The notes under the pieces: generated by a model | What the model saw: the letters and a program-made list of their open reading frames with translations, nothing else | Told to the model about the DNA's origin: nothing | Databases searched by the model: none | Shown: positions 1-9,700 of the stretch, one piece after another | How the letters are laid out: each line of letters starts with the position of its first letter | How positions within the stretch are numbered: the first letter of the stretch is position 1 | Assembly (NCBI RefSeq): GCF_002027545.1 | Contig: NZ_MXAN01000084.1 | Coordinates: forward strand, 1 to 29,503 | Direction: 5' to 3' | Length of the DNA: 29,503 nt | From: Moraxella lacunata | GTDB taxonomy: Bacteria > Pseudomonadota > Gammaproteobacteria > Pseudomonadales > Moraxellaceae | Program-made: the position numbers and the translations under genes

Positions 1-26
1 TGGAAAGGGGTCTATTGTAAAAAACA

Positions 27-91
27 ATCCGACCACTTAATTTTAAAATTAAGTTAAAATCTTAAAAATTTACACAATTAAGTGGTCGGAT
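27..91. repeat. 16-bp perfect inverted repeat
   Basis: The arms 27-42 (atccgaccacttaatt) and 76-91 are perfect reverse complements, separated by 33 A+T-rich bases. It could be a hairpin at the end of a gene that lies left of the window, or a small inverted-repeat element. No T-tract follows directly, so a classical terminator is less likely. Confidence 0.6.
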
Positions 92-176
92 AGCCATTTT
101 TCATGCAAAAATTGATTTAAAACGTTAAATTTTCATCTTACTTTTATAAAAATGTTATCAATGGTAGGCACGCCCC

Positions 177-212
177 AAAAACATTGGGGTAAATATTCAT
201 CCCAATGTTTTT
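177..212. terminator. Candidate bidirectional intrinsic terminator
   Basis: A 12-bp perfect stem (177-188, aaaaacattggg, with 201-212) closes a 12-base loop. It has an A-run on its left side and a T-run on its right side, continuing into attttttc. This is the layout of a terminator that works on both strands. It could end a plus-strand gene left of the window and transcripts coming leftward from recD. Confidence 0.55.
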
Positions 213-280
213 ATTTTTTCAAATCAATCATTTAAATTTGACAATTTGAATTTAACTTAAATTTTTATATTTAATATTAG

Positions 281-401
281 ACTTCCTGCAAAACCCTGAA
301 TTAAAGAAAACCGTTCGTGGTGAGCCATGCCTACCCATGACGGTTTTCCGCCACCCGCAGGCATGGCTCAGGGCGAACGGAAAACTGGTTTTGCAGGAAG
401 T
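281..401. repeat. Nested palindromic repeat, copy 1 (downstream of recD)
   Basis: The outer arms 281-295 (acttcctgcaaaacc) and 387-401 are perfect reverse complements. Inside lies an 80-bp core (306-385) with its own inverted repeats: 311-332 pairs with 359-380 except for three bases in the middle of the arm. The core recurs almost unchanged at 6618-6695 within different outer arms. It lies 20 bp beyond the recD stop codon, so it may also form the 3' end of the recBCD transcript. Confidence 0.8.
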
Positions 402-421
402 TTATTTTTAAAAACCTATTG

Positions 422-2536
422 TTAATCCACCCCACTTTTTATGTCATCATGCACTAATAATCCTGTTTGGCGGATTGTCGGGGTATTGACCGCTTTTAAT
501 AATGCCTGCTCGGTGCTGTATATCGCCACTTTGGTTTTGGCACGGGTAATGGCGGTATAAATCAGCTCCTTGGATAACAAACGCTCATTATCATCATTAA
601 AGACCACAGCGACTTTTTCAAATTCTGACCCCTGTGATTTATGCACGGTCATCGCATAGGCGGTTGTGGCAATATCACCGTCTAGCATATTAATCGGCAA
701 GCCTTTTACCGAATCACCAAAATACACCGACAATTCATGACCCCGTTTACCACTTTGCAAACAAATGCCAATATCACCATTAAACAACCCCAAATCATAG
801 CGATTTTTTAATATCATCACAGGGCGACCATGATACCAAGGCGATTTTACCGTGGCTAGTTTTAAATATTCACGGTGTAGCGATTCAATAAAGCCATTAA
901 TCAGCTCATCGCCACAACTGCCAATATGTGATGCGGTCAAAATACGATATTGGTTAAACCGCTCATTTAATGTTTTTAGCTGTTTTTGTTTTTCATCATC
1001 GTTATATGTGGCAAACTGTTTTTTTAATGTTTTGGTTAAAGCAAAAAAGCCGTCAGATGTCATATATTCATCAGCGATGTTTTTATAAAATTGCTGTCGC
1101 AAAAATGACGGCTGTGCTGTTAAAAAGGCAATGTCCGTCCATGACAGATGACTCTCTTTATGAATGAGTGCGATGAGCTTGTCAAAGGCGATGTTCTCTG
1201 GTTGATTGACAAGCTGTGCCAAACGCCCAATGCCCGAATCCTTAGAAAAACGGTTGGATACGACCAAATGCGTGCGTGTCGTCATCAAGCTCGGTATGCG
1301 ACACAAATCCGCCAACACCGCCCCTGCGTCCACCGCCGAGAGCTGATGAGCGTCGCCAAGCAGGATAATCCTAGCCCCACGCTTGACGGCACAGAGTAGA
1401 TGACGTGCCAGCTCCGTGCCCAGCATGGACGCTTCATCTACGATAATCAACTCATAAGGCAGTGGGTTTGACGCATGGTAGCGGGGCATGCCACTCATGC
1501 CAATGCCAAGTAGGCGATGAATGGTCATCGGCTCAGGCAGGACGATGTGGCTCTGACTGCCCGAAAGTGCATTTTGAAGTGACTCCGCCATCCGCTGTGA
1601 CGCCTTGCCCGTAGGGGCGACCAGTGCCAGACTCAGCTCCCCGCCCATATCTGATACGGCGTGGTGCAACGCCAGTACAATCTGTGCGACCGTAAAAGTC
1701 TTGCCCGTCCCCGGCCCGCCCGTGATGATACTAAATGGCTCACTCGCCACCTGCCTGATGGCTTGCTGCTGCTCAGGATTTAGCGATAGGTTGATGGGCA
1801 AATCTAGGGCATGTATGGGACTGTGGCGAATCTCATGGATAGCGGATAACAGCTCACGCTCCGCCTGATAACTGCGACCAAGCCATAGATACAGCGTGTC
1901 ATCATCATGATAAAACACCACCGCCCTATCTGGTCGCTCATCATCGCCATGAACAAAGAAAGGATTGGCATGCAATCGCTTGATAAACTCATCAAAATCC
2001 CGCCCCAGCGTGATACTCGTCAGATAATAAAAACGCAACGCACAAATCATCAGCTCGCCAAGCTGTGTCACCACCTGCTCATCTGACTGATGGCTGTGGC
2101 TTTTGGTGATAATGCTATGCTGATAATACCGCTCTTTTAGGTCATGTTGGGTGTGATGAATATAATGAGCCAACGTCGTTTTGTCATTTGATAATTCATC
2201 AATACGCCCAAAAATGGCATTAAAATCTAAATCATCGCCCACTTTATCGCCAATCAATGACATCACAGGATGTAATACTGACAACTGCCACGGGCTTAAT
2301 TTATCATGGGCGGTATTTTGGGTATTATTAATATCATCATGCTTATTTAATATTAACACCGTATGCCCGTCATGCAATAACTGACTGATGACAAAATGAA
2401 TCAAACAAAATATCGTCTCATCAGCCGTATTAAATACAAAATCATCAATACGCCCTGTCTTATGATACCACTGAGCATTATCCTGCATGCGTCTGGTGAG
2501 ATATTGGGCGATGTTGTTTTGATAGGGGGTATTCAT
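422..2536 (-). CDS. recD: RecBCD subunit RecD (5'-3' DNA helicase)
   Basis: RecD is the fast 5'-3' helicase subunit of exonuclease V, which processes double-strand DNA ends for recombination and degrades foreign linear DNA. The 704-residue product is close to the usual size (about 600-700). Seen directly: Walker A GGPGTGKT at 273-280, Walker B DEAS at 367-370, the SF1 motif VHKSQGSEF and a C-terminal YTAITRAK at 660-667. The N-terminal 200 residues are the weakly conserved RecB-contacting part. The ATG at 2536 has a well placed AAGGA (2542-2546). It is the last gene of the recC-recB-recD cluster, 145 bp after recB, a wide A+T-rich gap for a cotranscribed gene. RecD helicases of the RecD2 type are the alternative, but the neighbouring recB and recC argue against that. 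Confidence 0.95.
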   Translation of the reverse strand: MNTPYQNNIAQYLTRRMQDNAQWYHKTGRIDDFVFNTADETIFCLIHFVISQLLHDGHTVLILNKHDDINNTQNTAHDKLSPWQLSVLHPVMSLIGDKVGDDLDFNAIFGRIDELSNDKTTLAHYIHHTQHDLKERYYQHSIITKSHSHQSDEQVVTQLGELMICALRFYYLTSITLGRDFDEFIKRLHANPFFVHGDDERPDRAVVFYHDDDTLYLWLGRSYQAERELLSAIHEIRHSPIHALDLPINLSLNPEQQQAIRQVASEPFSIITGGPGTGKTFTVAQIVLALHHAVSDMGGELSLALVAPTGKASQRMAESLQNALSGSQSHIVLPEPMTIHRLLGIGMSGMPRYHASNPLPYELIIVDEASMLGTELARHLLCAVKRGARIILLGDAHQLSAVDAGAVLADLCRIPSLMTTRTHLVVSNRFSKDSGIGRLAQLVNQPENIAFDKLIALIHKESHLSWTDIAFLTAQPSFLRQQFYKNIADEYMTSDGFFALTKTLKKQFATYNDDEKQKQLKTLNERFNQYRILTASHIGSCGDELINGFIESLHREYLKLATVKSPWYHGRPVMILKNRYDLGLFNGDIGICLQSGKRGHELSVYFGDSVKGLPINMLDGDIATTAYAMTVHKSQGSEFEKVAVVFNDDNERLLSKELIYTAITRAKTKVAIYSTEQALLKAVNTPTIRQTGLLVHDDIKSGVD

Positions 2537-2630
2537 GGATTTCCTTTTATCTTAGCGGTTTATTTTAAAATAAATAATATATTAATTGGTTGTTTAGCCA
2601 AATTATGCAATTAAATTATTTAAAAACTTA

Positions 2631-2679
2631 AAATCACTTAATCAAATATAAAAACTTGACCAAATCACTTAGTCAAATA
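2631..2679. repeat. 18-bp direct repeat in recB-recD gap
   Basis: Two near-identical copies of aaatcacttaRtcaaata lie at 2631-2648 and 2662-2679, 31 bp apart, differing at one base (R). The second copy runs up to the recB stop codon. It looks like a local duplication in A+T-rich spacer; no function is evident. Confidence 0.5.
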
Positions 2680-2681
2680 AT

Positions 2682-5600
2682 TTAGCCAAATAATTTGTCT
2701 AACGCATAAATAAGTGGTAATGGCACTTGCCAAGCAATATGCCCCAAAGCCGGGTCATGTTTATCCACACCCCGCAAAAAGACAAATTCCACCGCTCCCA
2801 AATACTGCTCTTCACACCCGACATAGTCTTTTATGCGTAATTTTAATAAACGGTGCAATGCCACTTGATATACACACGCTTGGAGCCAATAGCCTGCTTT
2901 ATTCATGGCGGATTCTAATGATTCACGGCGATAATGCGACAGACTCTCGCCAATAAAGTTGGATTTATAATCCACAACATAAAACTTGCCTTGATGTTCA
3001 TAAACCAAATCCATTTCGCCATTGAGATATTTATAATAAGCAGATGGGTTTTGCTCGGTGAGTATTATCTCTTTGTCGCTGTGCGTTTTAAATATCTCAT
3101 TTAGCTCATTGATATTAAAAGACTCGGTCAATCTTAGGGTAAAAGACATTTCTTTGGCAAGGCGATTGGGGGCTAATGCACTCAAACTCACCTTTGATGA
3201 TAAAAATGGTATATGGCTAATGTCATACAGCCATTCTATCAATGCTTGATGATGGTTTAATACAGCCTGATTAGCTAATTCATCATTTTGCTCATGCGAT
3301 ATATCGCCATGAGTGCTGTGATAAGCGTGGGCAAAGTTTAATTGGCGAATCTCATCATCAATGCGACTGCTGATGTTGTTTTTATCATTGGGGTCGATAA
3401 ATTGTAATAAATGATGTAAAAACGTTCCTGCATTCACGCCTTTTTCAAATAATGGGCGAATGTCATTCTCAGGATAAGGGATAATATCATCCATGGGCGT
3501 CGCCATTTGTGGGATGATGGTTATCTCATCATCAATGGCATTATCATCATCCATGACCGATGGTTTATTAAACACACTCATCAATGCCGTGGCACTGGTC
3601 TTGGACGCCCCATAAAAATACGCCTTGGCAAATACCTCCTGCCACGGCTGATAATGTATCGGGGTCAATACCACATCATCGCCTTGATGGTTATCGGTTA
3701 TCAGCTGTTTTGATTTTGCCAAATTAATGACATCCACTTTTTTTGTCGGTTGTTGCGTCAATCGCTCGGGCAATATGATATCTTTCTGTTTACAATCAAA
3801 CCATAAAAACAATGGTCGCTCATCTATTTGACCAGCATTATATAAATCCTGCCCGACCACAAAAGTCTGCTCTGACGCTCGGGTCAATGCCACATAACCC
3901 ACTCGCAAACGCTCATCAAGCAATTCTTGGTTTTGTTTGGTTTTATAATAATTGCTTATTATCTCGTTATCAGCCACTTTATCTTTGATGGGCGATATAC
4001 GGCGGTTATATCGCTCATCACTATAAGCATAAAACATGTCTTTCTGGTTCTTACTTGTGGCAGGGTCATCCAAATTCATGACATAGACAATGGGAAATTC
4101 CAAACCTTTTGATTTGTGAATGGTCATGAGATTCACGCCCGACTCGCTTGGCAATATTATCCGTTGATAATCTTCATTATCATCTTGTCCTGTCATTTTA
4201 TCAGCAAGCCAATTCATGAGTTTTATCTCATTATTATCCTGATGGGTATATTCTCGCCCTATCAGTTCGGTCAGTTGCCACAAATCCGCCAAATATCGCT
4301 CGCCTGCCTTAGCAGATGTTTGCCACAGATTATCATCGGATAACGGATGGTGTAATAAAGCATAAGTCAAAGCACTGGCAATGCCATATTTTAAAAACCG
4401 CTGATGGCATTCTTTTAAATAAAAAACAACGGACTGGGCGACTTGTTCATCATTTAATAAATCAGTAACCTCTCTTAACTCATAACCAAATAATTGGGTA
4501 ATAAAAAGTCGCCCTAAAATCTCTCGCTCTTGGCTTATCATGGCAGTAAGCAGGGCATATAAATCTTTTGCCGACTCTGTGGTAAAAACATTAATGTCAT
4601 TGGGAGAAATTGATGGAATGCCTAATTTATCCAACTGTTTTTTTAGTTGTGCCAAATCTTTTTTGGTGCGTGCCAATACCGCAATGTCATCAGGTTTGAT
4701 TTTTTTATCATCAAGGGTATGTCCGCCTTGCAATAAGCTATTGATATGATGGGCGATGTATTGGTATTTATCCAGCTTTTTATTGTCATCATCTTTTTTA
4801 TAAGGCAAATACAATAATGTTAATGGCTTATGCCCCAAATAATCAGGCAATGCTGACTTATTTAAATATTGCCATGATAATAAACTCTGCTCTTTATGGG
4901 CGGTGATGGACTGATAATAAATGCCGTCGCCCAGATAAGCAGGATTATGGGCGATATCTTGATGAGCGAACCAATGATTTAAACTGTCGATTAACTCGCC
5001 ATTAGAACGGCGGTTGGTTGTGAGTGTCAGCTCGCTGTTTAATAAAGGCGGTAATATATCGGTCTGTCCATAATGTTTAATGCTGTTATAATTGGCAACA
5101 TCCCCACCCCGAAAACGATAAATCGCCTGCTTGGGGTCGCCAACCAATAATAAAAATCCCGTGCTAGATTTGCCTTTGTCTCGCCTTTCTTTAAAATAAT
5201 CCAAATAAACAAGCTCTATTAAGCGTTTTTGCAGTCCATTAATGTCTTGGGATTCATCAATGAGTGCCACAGGATAATGATGGCGAATGTGCCTTGCCAG
5301 CTCAGGGCTATGCTCTAAGGCTTCGATGAGTCGCACCATTTGAAAAGTAAAGGTGCTTTTGTGCTGACGCTCTAAGGTGCTTTTTAATAATACCCGCACG
5401 TCCTTGGCGATGGTTTGATATAAATAGGATTTATAATAATCAGCAATTTCCTTGATGGCAGTTACTGTTTCACGGATGATGAATAATTTATCCAGCGGCA
5501 AAGCAAGAAAGGCTTGTTTGTTATCTTCAAAGCCTTTTTTAAAATTTGTTTCTTTTTTAATATCTTCTAACTTATCCAAAAAACTTTTATCTTCATCACT

Positions 5601-6563
5601 GATATGATTCACAAAATCTAAATGATGGATTTTTATCATTTCCATGATGTTTTTTAAACGTCCAAACTCTTTGATGGCTGTACCGACATTTTTAAACCCA
5701 AATGCCAGCATATAATCAAGCTCATAAAACGGCTCAAAGACCGATATAACCTCAAAGACAGACATTAGCCGTTTATCCAACATCGCCAAATAGTCATCCA
5801 CACTTGCCATGGTATCGATGGGAGCGTCATAGAAATTCAACGCCACGGTAACCGCTTGATGTGCCGAACCTATATCACTAAACACCGCCTTGTCAATGAG
5901 TGCATACAGTGGCAACTGAGCCACTCGCACATGCTCACGGCGTAGGGCGTCATGAATGAATGCATGGGTTAGCTCATTGCTGCTCGTGCTAAGCTCGGTA
6001 TTCATCTGATAGCCGATTTGGTCGGCAAATTCTTTGAGCCACTTTTGGGCAAGACTGTCAAGCGTTCCCACAAACAGCTTATCCAACGTCGCAAGCAGGA
6101 GTGAACACCGCCGAATCGCCAACGTCAAGGCGTTGGGGTCGCTGTCTGTGATGAGCTGTTTTATCAAATGCTCATTAATCGGGTCATCATGGTCGGCAAT
6201 GCCTGCCACGCCTGCCTGCTCTACTATCTGCCCCCATGTCTCATTGATGTCTCTGACGGTATCGCCGTCCATATCTTGGGCGTGATAAAACCAGTGGGCA
6301 TGAGCTGCCTTTTGCCCGTTTAGCCAAGAGACATAGCGATAAAAACTACTGATACGAGCCTGTATCCGCTCTTGCATTTCGCTGGCGGACGCTCGTGTGA
6401 AGGTCGTGGCAATAATACGCTCGGGGGCGTATTTTTTCTCTATCAATAGCCGTAAAATAATGCCGGTCAATGTCCATGTCTTGCCCGTGCCTGCGGACGC
6501 TTCTATCAAATAGCCATTACTGAGCGTGCAAGCAATGGCAGGGATGTGGGATTGGGTTGTCAT
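2682..6563 (-). CDS. recB: RecBCD subunit RecB (3'-5' helicase and nuclease)
   Basis: RecB carries the 3'-5' helicase and the only nuclease site of RecBCD, and loads RecA after Chi recognition in the E. coli enzyme. The product is 1293 residues (E. coli RecB 1180). Motifs seen: Walker A ASAGTGKT at 22-29, Walker B DESQD at 436-440, a UvrD-like VNLMTIHKSKGLEFPIVYV segment and VGYVALTRASEQ. The C-terminal nuclease has GEMDLVY and VVDYKSN with D1185, D1198 and K1200. Their 13- and 2-residue spacing equals that of D1067, D1080 and K1082 in E. coli, so the nuclease should be active. The ATG at 6563 is preceded by TAAGGAC at good distance. A palindromic repeat separates it from recC upstream. Confidence 0.96.
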   Translation of the reverse strand: MTTQSHIPAIACTLSNGYLIEASAGTGKTWTLTGIILRLLIEKKYAPERIIATTFTRASASEMQERIQARISSFYRYVSWLNGQKAAHAHWFYHAQDMDGDTVRDINETWGQIVEQAGVAGIADHDDPINEHLIKQLITDSDPNALTLAIRRCSLLLATLDKLFVGTLDSLAQKWLKEFADQIGYQMNTELSTSSNELTHAFIHDALRREHVRVAQLPLYALIDKAVFSDIGSAHQAVTVALNFYDAPIDTMASVDDYLAMLDKRLMSVFEVISVFEPFYELDYMLAFGFKNVGTAIKEFGRLKNIMEMIKIHHLDFVNHISDEDKSFLDKLEDIKKETNFKKGFEDNKQAFLALPLDKLFIIRETVTAIKEIADYYKSYLYQTIAKDVRVLLKSTLERQHKSTFTFQMVRLIEALEHSPELARHIRHHYPVALIDESQDINGLQKRLIELVYLDYFKERRDKGKSSTGFLLLVGDPKQAIYRFRGGDVANYNSIKHYGQTDILPPLLNSELTLTTNRRSNGELIDSLNHWFAHQDIAHNPAYLGDGIYYQSITAHKEQSLLSWQYLNKSALPDYLGHKPLTLLYLPYKKDDDNKKLDKYQYIAHHINSLLQGGHTLDDKKIKPDDIAVLARTKKDLAQLKKQLDKLGIPSISPNDINVFTTESAKDLYALLTAMISQEREILGRLFITQLFGYELREVTDLLNDEQVAQSVVFYLKECHQRFLKYGIASALTYALLHHPLSDDNLWQTSAKAGERYLADLWQLTELIGREYTHQDNNEIKLMNWLADKMTGQDDNEDYQRIILPSESGVNLMTIHKSKGLEFPIVYVMNLDDPATSKNQKDMFYAYSDERYNRRISPIKDKVADNEIISNYYKTKQNQELLDERLRVGYVALTRASEQTFVVGQDLYNAGQIDERPLFLWFDCKQKDIILPERLTQQPTKKVDVINLAKSKQLITDNHQGDDVVLTPIHYQPWQEVFAKAYFYGASKTSATALMSVFNKPSVMDDDNAIDDEITIIPQMATPMDDIIPYPENDIRPLFEKGVNAGTFLHHLLQFIDPNDKNNISSRIDDEIRQLNFAHAYHSTHGDISHEQNDELANQAVLNHHQALIEWLYDISHIPFLSSKVSLSALAPNRLAKEMSFTLRLTESFNINELNEIFKTHSDKEIILTEQNPSAYYKYLNGEMDLVYEHQGKFYVVDYKSNFIGESLSHYRRESLESAMNKAGYWLQACVYQVALHRLLKLRIKDYVGCEEQYLGAVEFVFLRGVDKHDPALGHIAWQVPLPLIYALDKLFG

Positions 6564-6600
6564 TTATTGTCCTTATCACTTTTTTCATTAATTTTGGTTC

Positions 6601-6714
6601 AAAAAGTATGCTAATAAGAAAACCGTTCATGGTGAGCCATGCCTGCCCATGACGGTTTTCCTACCCGCAGGCATGGCTCAGGGCGAACGGAAAACCGAGT
6701 TTGGCATACCTTTT
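6601..6714. repeat. Nested palindromic repeat, copy 2 (recC-recB gap)
   Basis: The 78-bp core 6618-6695 is nearly identical to 306-385, with two substitutions and a small length difference in the centre. Its outer arms are different: 6601-6612 pairs with 6703-6714 (aaaaRgtatgc type, 11 of 12 positions). It fills most of the 157-bp gap between recC and recB, so the recC transcript would contain a large hairpin just before recB. It could attenuate or stabilise the message. Confidence 0.8.
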
Positions 6715-6720
6715 AAACTA

Positions 6721-9700
6721 TTACCTTTTTTCATTTAACTTATCAACAGCAATCAGCGAGCCAAACATCAGCTGATACAGTGGCAACGCTAAGGGTAGAT
6801 ATGTCGTCAGGGCTTTGTAGGGGTCAGCCCCTTGTAATGCCAACTGCCATGTCTCATGGCGACTGTCGGTTTCATAAATATCACTATATTCATACCCTAT
6901 CCATTTTTCAAACAGCTTAGGCGTGATTTTTACATCATCTGTCTGACTACGGGCGATGTACGCCAAAGCGTCTCGGTGCGTCATGACAATCAGCTCACGT
7001 TTGGCAAGCTGTGCCAATACGATTAGGTTTAGAATATGGGCTTTGGCGGTGCGTGTGTCAATGCCCCCGATGGCAAATGTCCGCCCCGACAGATGAGTGT
7101 CCCCGCCTGCCTTACGGTATTGCCACAGGCTAAATTTATCATCATCGCCCGTCATCTGCCATAACAGATGATGAACAAAAAAACGGAACAAATGCTCAGC
7201 TCGGGCGGTGTTTGGTAAGATGGTTCGCCATGATGTGTCAGGTGTGTTAGATAGGTCAGATGTGTCATTGGTCGGCAGACTGGCAGTGATGTCAATGTGG
7301 ATGTCATCACAGATGAGTGGGGCACTTTGTTCAGAAGTGGTGCTTAGCACACCGCCCCCAGTACCTAATGCCTTGGCATAACGCTCATCCTGCCTGAGTG
7401 TATCTAGCGTATTGCCAAACTCGCCAAGGTCGTCTTTGAGCTGGGTAAAATACTCATCAGGCGTGGATAAGCGTAACTGCCCTGCTGGCAGTCGGTCGCC
7501 ATAATACAGCGACTGCATGGCAAAGATGGCGTCATTATGGCGATGGTCGCCTGCCCTACTCATGGTGTCTAGCACCTGCCGAAATGACTCATCGCCCGTC
7601 TGCGTGTCAAACAGCCCAAACTGTGCCCCACGAATGAACAGCTCATTCATGTGATAATTAGCCAATGAGTCTAAGCTCAACGGCTCGTTTTGCTCATCGG
7701 GGGTGCGTTCTTTGTCAATCTTGACTTTGTCATGTAGGTAGGTTTTGCTTAGGTTTTTAAAGCGACCGATAAGCTCGCCTGCCTGCATGTGTGTCGGCAA
7801 GGTCAGCTCATAATGCTCGCACATCGCCTTGATATGATGGGCAAGTGCCTTATCATCTGGGCAAGCCAAAGACTGCCCAAGCCAGTCTGCTAACTCCTGC
7901 ACTGCCTTATCATCCATGATAAGCGATGATGGCTGTGGCGTGGCGACTGGGCTGTCTAGGGTGTGGCGGATGTCTTGCCACAGCTGTGGTGGGGGCAGGG
8001 CTTGTTTTTGGCGGTGTTTTAGAGCGGTCAGTCTCGCTGTTAGGTGTGCTTTGAGCTGTCCTGCCATGTCATCGGCAGGGGTTATCTGATGGTCATCATG
8101 ATAATACACCGCCTTGTCAAAGAATGTCGGGCTATGGTAAGTGATGAGATAATCTTCGACTAGGGCAGGCATGAGCTGATTGATGAGCATGGTAATGTCA
8201 TCATTCATGTCGTCTGTCTCTGTCTCTACATCCGTCTGCCAATCATTCATGCCGTCAGCTCGCCACTGAGCTTCGGTTTTTAAAAACTCTATCAGCTCTC
8301 CCACGACAGACGCAGGTAACAGCTTGGTTTTGCCGTCACTGCTTAGTCCTTGATAAAAAATCAAACACGCATCTTTGGTGCATAGCAAGGCATCCAAAAA
8401 CGCCCCATTATCATCATCTTCGTTATAGCGGTCGCCCAGTCGTCGCACCCCTGCACGCATCAAATCAAGTCGCACCGCCCTGTCTTGGCGTGGAAAGGAC
8501 GCCAAATTCATGTCCAGCATGACCGTCAAACCAAAAGGAATACTCCGCACCGCCCCAAAGCGGGCAAAGGTAATGACTTCTGATGGCTCGGCACTAATCG
8601 CCTGTGCCTTGACTGTCTCGGACAGGCTCTCCAATACGAACTTCATCGACAGGCGAATGTCATCAGCACTTGCCACACTGCCGACCTGCTCCTGCCCCAC
8701 GGTCAGATGGCGATGATAATAGCGATTCGCTCGCAGGCTACTCATCATGGCGTTTTTGGTGTTAAAAATCGCCCGCATGGCAACGCTGTCATGCCAATGC
8801 CCAAAGTAGCGGTTGATGACGTCATGCTCGATGTGGTTCAAAAGTCGCTCCACGCTGTCCACGGCAGTGAGCTGTTGGCGGTTGGTAGATAGCCCCGCAT
8901 GGATGGCGGTCAAGGCATGAATCACAGGCTCGTCGCCCAGACTTACGCCCATGAGCGGTAGGCTTGCTTCACCAAACGCCCCTGCACGCCACACAAAGGG
9001 ATGTAAGGCACGGCTTGGGGTTTTGGTCGAGGTCAATAGCCCCAACACCAAACGGTCTAAGGCATGGCTAAACGTATAACGATAATCGCTGTCATCAGCG
9101 TGCAATGTCGCCGATAAGTGCCTTTCATCAAAACCCCGTCTAAACCCTGCCTGCCTTAGTAGTTCCACGCCCCGTCTCATCTCATCAAACGACAGCCCAA
9201 AGCTCTCATATAACGCAGGGGTCAGTAGCCACTCATAGACTTCATCAGCATAAAACCGACTGGTCGGTTCACCAAGCAAGGTATAAAAACCCATGATAGC
9301 CCCTATCAGCTCATCAATGTTCTTATCAGGCGTGCCTGTGATTTTGATAGGCAAGGTCAGCCCGTCCGCCCCCCGTCCGTCAGGGAACACCGAGCGAATG
9401 ATGTCTTCGCTACTGACGATGTCAGGCAGTAGCACGACCACATCAGCAAGACTTCGCTCGGGGTTATCATTGAGATATTTGGCTATCATGAGCCGAGACA
9501 GCTCCAATTGGCGTTTTAGGCTGTGGCAGGCGTGAATGGAGAGACTGCCCATGTCCGCCCCGATGTCTAGCCCAAGCGGTATCTTGGGGCGGACTTTTTG
9601 CATGAGCATATCATCTGCCACGTCATCAGCATGGGCAAATAGCTCATCATCGAGCAGAGTCGCCACGACTTGCCCGCCTGCCTGCTCATGGACGTCCTTA

